DNA of 64,000 nucleotides from JANNSX01 sp031403155 (GCA_031403155.1 JANNSX010000468.1:1-64000); one strand, 5' to 3'; positions 25,618 to 34,851 are shown, numbered from the stretch's first letter. The notes: a model not told the origin generated them from the sequence alone. Made by a program: numbers and translations.

Positions 25618-27616
25618 GATCGAGCCGCTTTGCCACGCCGAGGTAGCTGTCGAGATGTTCAAGTGTGCGATCGAGCGCTCCGGAGAGCGTGCCGAGTGCC
25701 GCTTCGGCCCGCGCCTGCATCGCCCGCCGCTCGCCCTCATCCTGTGACAGTGTCCAAACCGCCGCCGACAGCGCCTCGGCGGAGGCCACCTCGCGAGCGC
25801 CATCGGCTTTGATCAAGGCCCCGAACGCATCCTTGAAGTTCTCCCAATGCGGACCTGTCAGGCAAACGCTGCCGAGTTTCACCGCTTCGATCGGGTTCTG
25901 CCCGCCATGGGGAATAAGCGAGCCGCCGATGAAGGAGATGGGAGCGAGCTTGTAAAAGGTCCCGAGCTCGCCCAGCGTATCGGCGATATAGATCTGATGC
26001 TCCGGCCCCGGTAGCTCGCCCTTCGAGCGCAAGGCGACGCGCGTTCCGCCGGCCGACAAGGCGCGCGCTATCTCGGGTCCGCGCTCGGGGTGGCGCGGCA
26101 CGATGATGGCGAGGAGGCGCGGCTGCTTGGCGAGCGACAGGTGGTAAGCGGTCGCGACCTGCTCCTCCTCAACCGCGTGGGTGGAGGCGGCAAGAAAAAC
26201 GGGCCGCCCGTCGAGCGAAGCCTCGAGCTTCTGCAGGGCGACATCATCGACGGGTGGCGGCGGAGAATCGATTTTCAGGTTTCCGGACGTGACAGCGTTG
26301 GGCGCGCCGAGCCGCGAGAAGCGCCGGGCCAAAGTGTCGTTTTGCGCGAGCACCAGATCGAAAGCCGAGAAGAGTGTCCGCGCCATCGCGCGCTTCTTTT
26401 TCCAGCTCTGAAACGATTTCTTGGACATGCGCGCATTGGCGAGCACGAGGGGAATTTTCCGGCGATGCGTCTCGATCACGAGATTGGGCCAGACTTCGGA
26501 CTCAACGAAGATTGCGAGATTGGGCTTCCAATGCTCGAGGAAACGTTCCACGTAGCGCGGAGAGTCGAGCGGCACATACTGGTGGATCGCGTGGCTAGGC
26601 AGCCGCTTGCGGGCAAGCTCGGCCGAGGTCACGGTGCCTGTCGTGAGCAGCACGGTTGCTTCTGGGTGCCGCCGGTCAAGCGCCTGCACCAGCGGCAGGA
26701 TGGCGTTCGTCTCGCCGACGCTCGCGGCATGAATCCAGACGAGCCGGCCGGCCGGGCGTGGCAAAGCGGCAAATCCCAGTCTTTCATCACGTCGGTTCGG
26801 GTCTTCTTTCCCCTTGCGTGTACGCCAGGAGAGGATCGCAGGACCAGCGGGCGTCAGTGCTCGGGTGAGGCCGCGATAGGCGAGAAGCCAGACGCCGCGT
26901 TTGGCGTTGCCCACGGGTGAGATGCGTTGTGCGTCAGTTCCGGCCAAGCGATAGGCCCGTTCCGTCACGCCGTTGAGCGCCGTCTCGACGTCGAGGCGGG
27001 TGCGCTCGATCGCTTCGGCGGACAGCTCTCGCGGCACCCGGATCGGCTCGCCGACAGCAACGCCAATGGTCGAATAGGGCAGGTTGATCGTCATCCGGCT
27101 CCAGGTGTCGAGAACCTTCGCGCGGGAGCTCGCTACAGCCACGGGAATAATTGGCCGGCCGGAAAGCCGGGCCAGCGTCACGATGCCTTCTCCGGCGCGA
27201 CGCGCTGGACCCGGGGGCACATCGGCCGTCATGGATAGGGACCGGCCTTCCTCGAGCGTGTTGAGGGCCGCGCGGAGCGCCGATGCCCCGCCCCGGTCGC
27301 GCTTGCGGTCGCCGGCACCAGCGCCGCGCACGAGCCCCATGTTGAAATGGACGAGGGCCTTGCTCAACAGCTCAGCATCGCCGTGCTTGGCCACCATGAC
27401 GTCGACGGGGATTGATGGCGGGCTGAGGGCCGGGATGAGCATGAACTGGCCATGCCAAAAAGCGTAGATGAACGGCCGCTCGGCATCGAGGCGCTGGAGC
27501 CAGTCGGCGGGATCGGCAACGATCCGGCTCGTCCGGCGAACGAATCGGATGTAGCGCGCCAGCATTGCTCCGGAGGCGGTCGGAAACGCCTTCCTGCCCT
27601 CGATCGGTGCTGCCAT
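25607..27616 (-). CDS. waaA: DUF374 acyltransferase-like domain fused to Kdo transferase WaaA
   Basis: This single 669-residue frame carries two lipid A-core functions. Residues about 10-225 are a DUF374 domain (lysophospholipid acyltransferase superfamily) with YAFWHGQFMLIPAL and SMTADVPPGPARRAGEG. Residues about 240-665 are WaaA/KdtA, which adds Kdo to lipid IVA: HAASVGETNAILPLVQAL (catalytic Glu), FVESEVWPNLVIETHR, LANARMSKKSFQSW and GGSLIPHGGQNPIEA. No stop codon separates them. A GTG at the junction (VGNAKRGVWLL) could allow separate WaaA translation. The start may be ATG 27616 or TTG 27634; neither has a clear ribosome-binding site. lpxK follows and overlaps. Confidence 0.88.
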   Translation of the reverse strand: MAAPIEGRKAFPTASGAMLARYIRFVRRTSRIVADPADWLQRLDAERPFIYAFWHGQFMLIPALSPPSIPVDVMVAKHGDAELLSKALVHFNMGLVRGAGAGDRKRDRGGASALRAALNTLEEGRSLSMTADVPPGPARRAGEGIVTLARLSGRPIIPVAVASSRAKVLDTWSRMTINLPYSTIGVAVGEPIRVPRELSAEAIERTRLDVETALNGVTERAYRLAGTDAQRISPVGNAKRGVWLLAYRGLTRALTPAGPAILSWRTRKGKEDPNRRDERLGFAALPRPAGRLVWIHAASVGETNAILPLVQALDRRHPEATVLLTTGTVTSAELARKRLPSHAIHQYVPLDSPRYVERFLEHWKPNLAIFVESEVWPNLVIETHRRKIPLVLANARMSKKSFQSWKKKRAMARTLFSAFDLVLAQNDTLARRFSRLGAPNAVTSGNLKIDSPPPPVDDVALQKLEASLDGRPVFLAASTHAVEEEQVATAYHLSLAKQPRLLAIIVPRHPERGPEIARALSAGGTRVALRSKGELPGPEHQIYIADTLGELGTFYKLAPISFIGGSLIPHGGQNPIEAVKLGSVCLTGPHWENFKDAFGALIKADGAREVASAEALSAAVWTLSQDEGERRAMQARAEAALGTLSGALDRTLEHLDSYLGVAKRLDRAS

Positions 27617-27761
27617 AGGGCCCGGCAAATCCAATAGGTTGGGGCGCGGTGAGGCGCCACACTTGCTGGGGCCTTCTATACTGGATTATCACCCGGAGCC
27701 AGAGGATGGCCGGTCGCCGCTTGGAGTAGTGCCGGGCGGGACAGGGAGGCGGACGCGCGGC

Positions 27762-28496
27762 ATGAAAATCGCCAAGACGCAGCGGCGCCAGCTCCGGCGC
27801 GGCATCCGCCGTTTCCGCGACCGGTTGGCCGATGCGTCACCGCTCTGGCTGAGGCGGGCAGCAGGACCTGCCGTCGACACGCTCGATATGCTTTTCGTCG
27901 ATCACGGCATCTTCCGCGTGCTTTATCTGAACCGGCACGAGATTGCGCCCGGCGCGTGGCGCTCGGCCCAGCCCGCGCCGCACGATCTGCGCCGCTGCGC
28001 GCGCGACGGGATAAAGACGATCGTGAACCTGCGGGGTGTGCGCGATTGCGGCGCCTACCGGCTCGAAGTGAAGACGTGTCAGGCGACAGGCCTCAAGCTC
28101 GTCGACTTCCCGGTGAAGTCGCGGGCAACGCCGGAGCCGGAGCTCATTGCATCCGCCGCGAAACTGTTTCGCGAGATCGAGTATCCGATCCTGATGCATT
28201 GCAAGTCGGGTGCCGATCGCGCGGGCCTGATGGCGACGCTCTACATGATTCTCAAGGAGCGTCTGCCGGTGGCGGAGGCCGCAAAGCAGCTCGACTGGCG
28301 CTATGGTCACTTCCGGCAGGCCAACACCGGCATTCTCGATAATGTTTTCGAGCACTATCTCGCGGACCATCCGAAGGGCGACGTGCCGTTCGAAGCCTGG
28401 GCCGCGACCCGCTACGATCCGGAAGCCGTGCGCACGTCCTTCAAGGCCAAGGGTTGGGCGAATTTCATCGTCAATCGCGTGCTGTTCCGCGAGTAG
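27762..28496 (+). CDS. Tyrosine/dual-specificity phosphatase-like protein
   Basis: This 244-residue protein has a cysteine-dependent phosphatase signature, ILMHCKSGADRAGLMATLY (C-x5-R). It is preceded by GAWRSAQPAPHDLRR and IKTIVNLRGVRDCG, the usual lead-in of the DSP/Siw14-like group. The ATG at 27762 has GGGAGG about 14 bases upstream. It is divergent from the waaA fusion gene, and similar phosphatases are often found beside the Kdo/lipid A genes in Hyphomicrobiales, so a role with envelope sugars or polyphosphates is possible but unproven. Confidence 0.82.
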   Translation: MKIAKTQRRQLRRGIRRFRDRLADASPLWLRRAAGPAVDTLDMLFVDHGIFRVLYLNRHEIAPGAWRSAQPAPHDLRRCARDGIKTIVNLRGVRDCGAYRLEVKTCQATGLKLVDFPVKSRATPEPELIASAAKLFREIEYPILMHCKSGADRAGLMATLYMILKERLPVAEAAKQLDWRYGHFRQANTGILDNVFEHYLADHPKGDVPFEAWAATRYDPEAVRTSFKAKGWANFIVNRVLFRE

Positions 28497-28507
28497 GACG
28501 AAGTGGG

Positions 28508-29380
28508 TCAGGCGACGACCTCGAGCAGGATCGCGCTCGCATCGTCGTGCGGCTTCGTGCGTGGCACGTGCACGCAATCGCCGTCGGCCCGCTCCATTTC
28601 GCGCAACTCCTCGGCAATCGAGGCAAGGCCCGCGTTGCCGCAAACGCCAATGAGATCCGACGATGCATAGCGGCCGAACAGATCCGAGATGCGCATGAAG
28701 CCGTCGGTGGCGAGCAGCACGCGGGTTCCCGCTACGACCGAATGCCGGCCGGTGCGCGAGAACTGCGGCGGCACCGGGATAACGCTGAAGACCCCGTAGC
28801 CATCGGCGGTGTTGAGCCTGGCACGGGCGGTGCGAAATCTCGGCTTGAAGTGCTGACGCGCCTCCCGCCAGCCGGCGCCCTTGGTCTCGGCGCGATAGGT
28901 CTGCATGACCTCAATGACAGGCTTGTCGCTGATCCTGACGCGCGGATCGTGACCGAGCTCGATGACCGCCTCTCCCGGAGTCGCGGCGAAGCATTGGCAG
29001 TCGGCGAGCGCGAGGTAATCGAGATGAGCATCGGCAAGGCGTACGATGAACCCGGCCGCCGAAGGGTATTCGTGCGGATCGCAGGGCGGTCGACGCTGCC
29101 CGCGAGCGAACTCTTGGGCGGCGCTCGCGGTCAACTCAGCGACCAACTCGTCGAGCGATGCAACCGGCATCGCGCTGCGATTCTTCAATTCATCATCGAG
29201 GAAACCGGCAATCCACGCCGCATCGCTGCCGCCCGGCATCAACGGCTCGGCCAAAACGTCGGTCGCGCCATCGATGGCCCAGGCCAAAGCCCCGACGGCC
29301 CCGACGCGGTCGTCGTTCACTTTGCCGCTCGAGAGCGAGATCTGGTCGAGGACCTTGAGGCGCAAACCGCTCGAATCCAT
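28508..29380 (-). CDS. PP2C-like protein phosphatase
   Basis: The 290-residue protein has features of the metal-dependent PP2C fold: NDDRVGAVGALAWAIDGATD (the D-G metal site) near the start, VLLATDGFMRISDLFG in the third quarter and the closing KPHDDASAILLEV. Acidic residues for the two-metal centre are therefore present. The ATG at 29380 gives MDSSGLRLKVLDQISLSSGK; a longer open frame upstream overlaps the riboswitch region and is not credible. It is convergent with the phosphatase-like gene at 27762, 11 bases apart. Substrate unknown. Confidence 0.75.
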   Translation of the reverse strand: MDSSGLRLKVLDQISLSSGKVNDDRVGAVGALAWAIDGATDVLAEPLMPGGSDAAWIAGFLDDELKNRSAMPVASLDELVAELTASAAQEFARGQRRPPCDPHEYPSAAGFIVRLADAHLDYLALADCQCFAATPGEAVIELGHDPRVRISDKPVIEVMQTYRAETKGAGWREARQHFKPRFRTARARLNTADGYGVFSVIPVPPQFSRTGRHSVVAGTRVLLATDGFMRISDLFGRYASSDLIGVCGNAGLASIAEELREMERADGDCVHVPRTKPHDDASAILLEVVA

Positions 29381-29567
29381 TTTCTTGTATCGTGGTCCGA
29401 GACTTACCGATTCTCTGCCGTCGCCGACAGCACAGCTTAGCGTCGCCGGCAATCGATGGCCGCGCTGTGGCGTTCCAGGCACGCAGCAAGACTCTTGCTT
29501 GCCGATTCGCCGGCAAACCCGGCGCCGTCTTGACTCTCCCCGAGGCGTCTGGCTCGATGAACACGCT

Positions 29568-29758
29568 TGTTGGTTCCTCGCGCCGGTTCCGGTGCGAGGT
29601 GAAAAGGGAACACGGTCAGCGACGCGGCGGTCCAAACGCCGTAGCCAATCCGTGGCTGCCCCCGCAACTGTAAGCGGCGAGCTCGCCGGCACCCAGCCAC
29701 TGGCCGAAAGGCCGGGAAGGCGCCGGCAGCGATCGAGCCGTGAGCCAGGAGACCTGCC
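29568..29758 (+). promoter_or_regulatory. Cobalamin (adenosylcobalamin) riboswitch
   Basis: The conserved elements appear in order. GGTGCGAGGTGAAAAGGGAA (from about 29591) is followed by CACGGT, then GCTGCCCCCGCAACTGTAAG (29656-29675), GCCACTGG, GCCGGGAAGGCGCC and finally the B12 box GAGCCAGGAGACCTGCC (to 29758). These match the cobalamin riboswitch core of alphaproteobacteria. It stands about 220 bases before the BtuB receptor gene on the same strand, so cobalamin should turn off expression of btuB and probably of the following btuFCD genes. The expression platform between 29759 and 29979 was not resolved. Confidence 0.95.
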
Positions 29759-29979
29759 AACAGCGGTCGCCCATCCCGTGCGCGGGGCGTGCACAGGAGC
29801 GGACACCCGTAGTGGCGACACGTGTCTCGTGCCGAAAGGCGCATGGGTGTCTGCGGGTTGGGAAGCAGTCTGATCGGGCCGTCGAGCCGCCACAGGTGGG
29901 CGCCGCCCGGACCAGCACCAGCACATCCTCACGTCTTCAGGCCCGCGGCGTTTGTCATCGCCATCGTGGGGGTTTGCTC

Positions 29980-31947
29980 ATGTCTTGTTCGTTTCGAAAC
30001 TATCTCCTCGGCTCTGCAGCGCTCCTGATGCTGCCGTGCCTCTCCTGGTCCGCTTCGGCGCAAGAGGGCACGACGCTCGCACCCATCATCGTCGAAAGCG
30101 CCGATCTCGGCCTGACGCCGGTACCGGTGGAAAAACTCGGCTCCTCGGTCACGGTGGTGACGCGTGAGGAGATCGAGAACAAGCAGGCCAAGCACGTCGC
30201 CGATGTTCTGCGTACCGTGCCCGGCCTCTCCGTCAATCGAACCTCGACGGCCGGAAGCGTCACGCAAATCCGCGTGCGCGGCGCGGAGGCGAACCACGTG
30301 CTGGTTCTGATCGACGGCGTCGAGATCAACTCGACCACCGACGGCGAGTTCGACTTTTCCGATCTCCTCGTCGACGACATCGAGCGCATCGAGGTCGTGC
30401 GCGGTCCGCAGAGCGGCCTGTGGGGCGCCAACGCCCTGTCGGGCCTCATCAACATCGTGACGCGGCGGGGTGACGGACCGGCCCGGGTGCATGCAAGTGC
30501 CGAGGCCGGCTCCTTCAACACGCGCTCTTTCTCACTCGGCGCCAGCGGCGGCGGCGAGCACGCCTGGGGTTCCATCAGCGGCTCGGGCCTGGAGACGGAC
30601 GGCTTCAACATCTCCGACAACGGCATCGAGGACGACGGCTCACGCATCGTCAATTTCCAGGCGCGCGGTGGACTAAAGCTGCATCCCTGGTTCACCGTCG
30701 AGGGCTTCGTGCGCGATATGGACAAGCGGGCGGACTTCGATTCCTTCGGCGCGGCGCCCGGCGCGATTGCGGGAGATTTGGCCGAATCCGTCGATCAGGA
30801 TGGCCTGCAGACACTCTCGAACACGCTCGCGACCGGCGGCACGCTGACGATCGATCCCTTCGACGGTGTCTGGAAGACGCAACTCTTCGCCAACTACAGC
30901 GAGACGGATCGCAAGAACCTCGATCCAATCTTCGGCAACAGCTCGAACTTGGGCCAGCGAGATCGTTTCGGAGCCTCTTCGTCGCTGACGCTCGATGCGC
31001 CGGACCAGAGCATGCGCCACGTCATCACGGGCCTTGTCGAGCAGGAGGCGGAGACCTTCGAGATTTCTTCCGACCCGGCCGAGCGTGCCCGCGAAAAGTC
31101 GAGCGTGGCCGGTGAAATCCGCGGCGAATACTTCGATCAGCTGTTCCTGTCCGGCGCGCTCCGCCACGACGACAGCGACGTGTTCGGGCCCTTTGACACC
31201 TATCGTCTCGCCGCCGCCTGGCTCTTCCGCCAGACTGAGACGCGCTTCCACGGCAGCTACGGCACGGGCGTCGTCTTCCCGACCATGTTCGAGCAGTTCG
31301 GCTTCATCCCGGGCTTCTTCACACCCAATCCCGATCTGCTGCCGGAGGAGTCCGTGGGCTGGGATGTGGGTGTCGAGCAGACGTTCATCGATGGTCGCGT
31401 CGTCGTGGACGTGACCTATTTCGAGCAGAACCTGACGAACGAGATTTTCTCGACCTTCTCAGGCCCGCCGGTCAATCTCTTGGGCGAGAGCTTGCGCAAA
31501 GGCGTCGAGGTGTCGGCGACCCTCAGGCCAACCGACGATCTCGACGTCATCGTCACCTACACCAATTTGGATGCAACCGATTCCACAGGTCTCGCCGAAG
31601 TGCGCCGGCCGGAACATGCGGCCAGCCTTTCGGCTAACTGGCGCTTCAACGAGGGGCGGGGACTGCTCTCGGGTGGCGTCATCTACAATGGCGAGATGAA
31701 GGACGTCGGCTTCGATGCATTCACCTTCGCGCAGCGCGACGTGATGCTCGATGCCTACACGGTCGTCAACATCGGGGCGCGCTATGCGGTGTCCGACCAG
31801 ATCGACATCTATGGCCGCCTCGAGAATGCGCTGGATGAGGACTACGAGGAGACCTTCGGCTTCAATACCGCGGGCTTCGCGGCCTATGGCGGCATCAAGA
31901 TCCGCCTCGAGGAGCCCGAGCCGGCGGTCGCGGAGACGCTGAAGTAG
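29980..31947 (+). CDS. btuB: TonB-dependent vitamin B12 receptor
   Basis: This is an outer-membrane gated channel that takes up cobalamin with energy from TonB-ExbBD. The 655-residue protein has a signal peptide ending near SWSASAQ, then a TonB-box-like TLAPIIVESADL. The plug domain follows with GSSVTVVTREEIENKQAKHV, DVLRTVPGLSVNRT and VEVVRGPQSGLWGANALSG-type sequence. A 22-strand type barrel ends in aromatic-rich strands. The ATG at 29980 gives the signal peptide; the frame upstream is riboswitch sequence. The riboswitch and the BtuFCD-like genes downstream set the substrate as B12. Confidence 0.94.
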   Translation: MSCSFRNYLLGSAALLMLPCLSWSASAQEGTTLAPIIVESADLGLTPVPVEKLGSSVTVVTREEIENKQAKHVADVLRTVPGLSVNRTSTAGSVTQIRVRGAEANHVLVLIDGVEINSTTDGEFDFSDLLVDDIERIEVVRGPQSGLWGANALSGLINIVTRRGDGPARVHASAEAGSFNTRSFSLGASGGGEHAWGSISGSGLETDGFNISDNGIEDDGSRIVNFQARGGLKLHPWFTVEGFVRDMDKRADFDSFGAAPGAIAGDLAESVDQDGLQTLSNTLATGGTLTIDPFDGVWKTQLFANYSETDRKNLDPIFGNSSNLGQRDRFGASSSLTLDAPDQSMRHVITGLVEQEAETFEISSDPAERAREKSSVAGEIRGEYFDQLFLSGALRHDDSDVFGPFDTYRLAAAWLFRQTETRFHGSYGTGVVFPTMFEQFGFIPGFFTPNPDLLPEESVGWDVGVEQTFIDGRVVVDVTYFEQNLTNEIFSTFSGPPVNLLGESLRKGVEVSATLRPTDDLDVIVTYTNLDATDSTGLAEVRRPEHAASLSANWRFNEGRGLLSGGVIYNGEMKDVGFDAFTFAQRDVMLDAYTVVNIGARYAVSDQIDIYGRLENALDEDYEETFGFNTAGFAAYGGIKIRLEEPEPAVAETLK

Positions 31948-31963
31948 AAGGCTAGCGAGAGGC

Positions 31964-32968
31964 ATGGAAGCGATCAGCGTGAACGCTCCGATATTTCATG
32001 ACGAACTCGCCGCATCCTTTCCTCCCCCTCTTGATGGGGGAGGACGCCGCGCCTTGGGTTTAGCGTCAGCTAAACCCTTAGGCGCGGTTAGGTGGGGGTG
32101 GAAAGGGTGCCGTGAAGTTTGCGGATTGGCCGCCATCATCCTGTTGATGTTGCTGACCGTCGCGCAGGCCCTCGCCGCCCCCCCCAAGCGCATCGTCTCC
32201 ATCAATGTCTGTGCCGATCAACTGGTGCAGATGCTGGCGCCGAAGGAGAGTGTGCAGGCGCTGAGCTTTCTCGCGGGCGATCCGCAGATGTCGGTGATGG
32301 CCGATCAGGCGGCCGGCTATCTGCTCATTCGCGGTCTGGCGGAGGAGGTGCTGCCGCTCGAGGCCGATCTCGTCATTGCGGGTGTCTACTCGACACCAGC
32401 GACAGTCGCCCTCATGCGCCGGCTCGGGCAACGGATTGAGACGTTGCCAATGACCAATGATCTCGATGGGATTCGTGAGAATGTACGTCTCGTCGCGGAC
32501 TGGCTCGGACAAGAGGCCGAGGGTCAGCGCATCATCGCCGATTTCGATGCCCGGCTGGCCGATGTCGCCAAGACCGGGGATGCACAACCCCCAACCGCCA
32601 TCATCTACTACGTCAACAGTCTCGCCGCTGGACGCGGAACGCTCGCCGACACCGTGCTGACGGCCGCTGGCTTCCGCAACCTCGCGGCCGAGCAGGGTAT
32701 CGAGGGCGAGGGCTTTCTTCCCCTCGAGCGCATCATTACCGAACCACCCGGCCTGATCGTCCTCGGCAACGGCATCGAGCACTATCGCAGCATCACGGCC
32801 GACAATCTCCGCCATCCGGCCCTGCACCGGCTTTTCGAGCGCGTACCACACGTGGTGCTGGCACAGGCGCTGCTGATGTGCGACACGCCGCACATCATCG
32901 AGGCGATCGAGAGCCTGGCGGCGGCACGGGCCGCGATGCCCGCGCGCCAAACCAGCGTTGCGCCCTGA
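31964..32968 (+). CDS. btuF: Cobalamin ABC transporter substrate-binding protein (BtuF-like)
   Basis: This periplasmic binding protein passes B12 to BtuCD. The mature part starts APPKRIVSINVCADQLVQML and contains AEEVLPLEADLVIAGVYSTP and RHPALHRLFERVPHVVL, typical of the TroA/BtuF fold. A signal segment (GLAAIILLMLLTVAQALA) precedes it. The start is uncertain: from the ATG at 31964 the protein has about 50 extra residues, of which about 18-50 are the translation of a dispersed intergenic repeat (32018-32100). An alternative start inside the signal segment would need a TTG. btuC begins at its stop (TGATG overlap). Confidence 0.85.
   Translation: MEAISVNAPIFHDELAASFPPPLDGGGRRALGLASAKPLGAVRWGWKGCREVCGLAAIILLMLLTVAQALAAPPKRIVSINVCADQLVQMLAPKESVQALSFLAGDPQMSVMADQAAGYLLIRGLAEEVLPLEADLVIAGVYSTPATVALMRRLGQRIETLPMTNDLDGIRENVRLVADWLGQEAEGQRIIADFDARLADVAKTGDAQPPTAIIYYVNSLAAGRGTLADTVLTAAGFRNLAAEQGIEGEGFLPLERIITEPPGLIVLGNGIEHYRSITADNLRHPALHRLFERVPHVVLAQALLMCDTPHIIEAIESLAAARAAMPARQTSVAP
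32018..32100. repeat. Dispersed CCTCCCCC repeat within the btuF 5' end
   Basis: This copy carries TTTCCTCCCCCTCTTGATGG, CTTGGGTTTAGCGTCAGCTA and GGTTAGGTGGGGGTG, matching the arms of the composite element at 3450-3769, especially the inverted right arm. It lies immediately before the signal-peptide coding segment of the btuF-like gene and is open in that gene's frame. It may have inserted upstream of an older start codon or within the leader. Confidence 0.8.
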
Positions 32969-33969
32969 TGCAGCGCCCTTGGCTCACGCCGGTTCTCGTC
33001 ATTGCGGTTGCGATTCTATTCCTGGGATCGCTGCTGACCGGCCCGGCGGGTGTCGGTCTGCTCGAAGGGCTCAACGCGCTCCTCTTTGGCACCTCGGCCG
33101 AGCGCGAGACGACGGTGCTCATCATGCGCGAGATCCGACTGCCGCGGGCCTTGCTCGGTTTGCTCATCGGGGCAGCGCTCGGCCTCTCGGGTGCGGCTTT
33201 GCAAGGCTATCTCAGGAACCCCCTCGCCGAACCGGGTCTCATTGGCGTCTCGGCCGGCGGCACGCTCGGCGCGGTGCTGGCCATTCATACAGGCCTCGCG
33301 GGTCTCACTGTGCTGGCACTGCCACTGATGGGACTGGCAGGCGCCTTCGCCGCCGTGGCCGTCGTGCTGGGGCTTGCGGGCCTACGGGGCGGGCCGATCA
33401 CGCTCATCCTTGCCGGCGTTGCCGTCACGAGCGTATGCGGGGCGCTGACAGCGCTCGCTCTCTCGCTGTCCCGCAACCCCTACGCGACCACCGAGATCCT
33501 GTTCTGGATGCTGGGCTCGCTCGGCGATCGCTCGCTGCTGCATGCAGGGCTTGCGGCGCTGCTCATCGTGCCGGGCGCAATCATGCTGCTGTTCACGGCG
33601 CGCGCGCTCGAAGCCCTGACGCTCGGGGAGGAGGCGGCGGTCAGCCTCGGCATCGACCTCAATCGCAGCCGCTGGCTCGTCGTGCTCGGCGCCGCGCTTG
33701 CCGTCGGCGCCTCGACGTCGGTTGCGGGCACCATCGGTTTCGTCGGCCTCGTGGTGCCGCATCTGATCCGGCCGCTCGTGGGCAATCGTCCGGGCAGGCT
33801 GTTGGTGCCGAGCCTGTTGGGAGGCGCCGCTCTCGTGCTTGGCGCCGATATCGTCGTCCGCCTGTTCGGCGACACGGGCGAGCTCAAGCTCGGCGTACTG
33901 ACCTCGATCATCGGCGCACCATTCTTCCTTTATCTGGTTTTGAGATCGCGCAAGGAGCTTCTGGCATGA
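32968..33969 (+). CDS. btuC: Cobalamin ABC transporter permease (FecCD/BtuC family)
   Basis: This inner-membrane permease has about ten spans. The 333-residue protein contains REIRLPRALLGLLIGAALGL and SGAALQGYLRNPLAEPGLIG, the hallmark of FecCD permeases. GFVGLVVPHLIRPLVGNRPG is the coupling-helix region for the ATPase. The ATG at 32968 shares its A with the btuF stop, and its own stop overlaps btuD by 4 bases. Family members also carry iron-siderophores, but the riboswitch and BtuB upstream point to B12. Confidence 0.92.
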   Translation: MQRPWLTPVLVIAVAILFLGSLLTGPAGVGLLEGLNALLFGTSAERETTVLIMREIRLPRALLGLLIGAALGLSGAALQGYLRNPLAEPGLIGVSAGGTLGAVLAIHTGLAGLTVLALPLMGLAGAFAAVAVVLGLAGLRGGPITLILAGVAVTSVCGALTALALSLSRNPYATTEILFWMLGSLGDRSLLHAGLAALLIVPGAIMLLFTARALEALTLGEEAAVSLGIDLNRSRWLVVLGAALAVGASTSVAGTIGFVGLVVPHLIRPLVGNRPGRLLVPSLLGGAALVLGADIVVRLFGDTGELKLGVLTSIIGAPFFLYLVLRSRKELLA

Positions 33970-34727
33970 AGCTCGAGGGGCGCAATCTTGCCGTCAGCCT
34001 GTCCGGCCGCCGTGTGCTATTGGGCGTATCGGCGGTATGCGACGCAGGGGAGCTCGTCGGCGTGATCGGCCCCAACGGTGCCGGTAAGTCGACGCTTCTG
34101 AAGACACTTGCAGGTGTCGTCGTGCCGGATGCCGGGCAGGTCCTGCTCGATGGAGCCGATGTATCGGGATTGACCCGCGCGGCGCTCGCGCACCGGCTGG
34201 CCTACCTGCCGCAGAGCCGCACCGTGCATTGGCCGGTGAAGGTCGAGGCGCTCGTCGGCCTTGGCCGGCTGCCCTTTCACGGTTTTGCGATCGAGCTGGA
34301 TGTGGCGGATCGCGCCGCCGTTGCCAAGGCCTTGGCCGCCGCGCAGGTCGATCACCTGGCGAAGCGGCTGACGAGCGAGCTTTCGGGGGGCGAGTTCGCC
34401 CGTGTGCTCGTCGCGCGCGCGCTCGCCCAGGAACCAAAGATTCTCATCGCCGACGAACCTTCCGCAGGTCTCGATCCAGCCCATCAGCTCGCGCTCTTCC
34501 GGCACTTCCGGTCGCTGGCCGAAGGCGGCATGGGCGTGATGGTCGCGCTGCATGATCTTTCGGCGGCCGCGCGATTCTGTCATCGCCTCGTCATGATGAA
34601 GGACGGTGCGGTGCTCGCCGATGGCGCGCCAACTGACGTTTTGACGCCCGTGCTTCTAAAACAGGCGTTCGACGTGACCGCGGTCCGGGCCGAGATCGAC
34701 GGCATTCCGGTCGTCGTCGCGCATTGA
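33966..34727 (+). CDS. btuD: Cobalamin ABC transporter ATP-binding protein
   Basis: This is the cytoplasmic ATPase of the importer. The 253-residue protein has Walker A GPNGAGKSTLLKTL, Q-loop LAYLPQSR, signature TSELSGGEFARVLVARAL, Walker B KILIADEPSAGLDPA and switch His in VMVALHDLSAAARF. The ATG at 33966 overlaps the btuC stop (ATGA). It is the last gene of the riboswitch-led operon; the next gene starts 124 bases later in unrelated context. Confidence 0.93.
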   Translation: MKLEGRNLAVSLSGRRVLLGVSAVCDAGELVGVIGPNGAGKSTLLKTLAGVVVPDAGQVLLDGADVSGLTRAALAHRLAYLPQSRTVHWPVKVEALVGLGRLPFHGFAIELDVADRAAVAKALAAAQVDHLAKRLTSELSGGEFARVLVARALAQEPKILIADEPSAGLDPAHQLALFRHFRSLAEGGMGVMVALHDLSAAARFCHRLVMMKDGAVLADGAPTDVLTPVLLKQAFDVTAVRAEIDGIPVVVAH

Positions 34728-34851
34728 GGCGAAATCGGGATCGTCGACAGGGCAATTCGCGCGTTGCATCCGTCCACTGTCTGGGCCACGCTTGCAGGGC
34801 CAGTGCGCTTTAGGGCGACGGCACCCAATTCAAAACAACAGCGAGGGTCCC

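Noticed and set aside
29381..29932. N-terminal extension of the PP2C-like protein
   Set aside because: It is antisense to the cobalamin riboswitch and shows non-coding composition.
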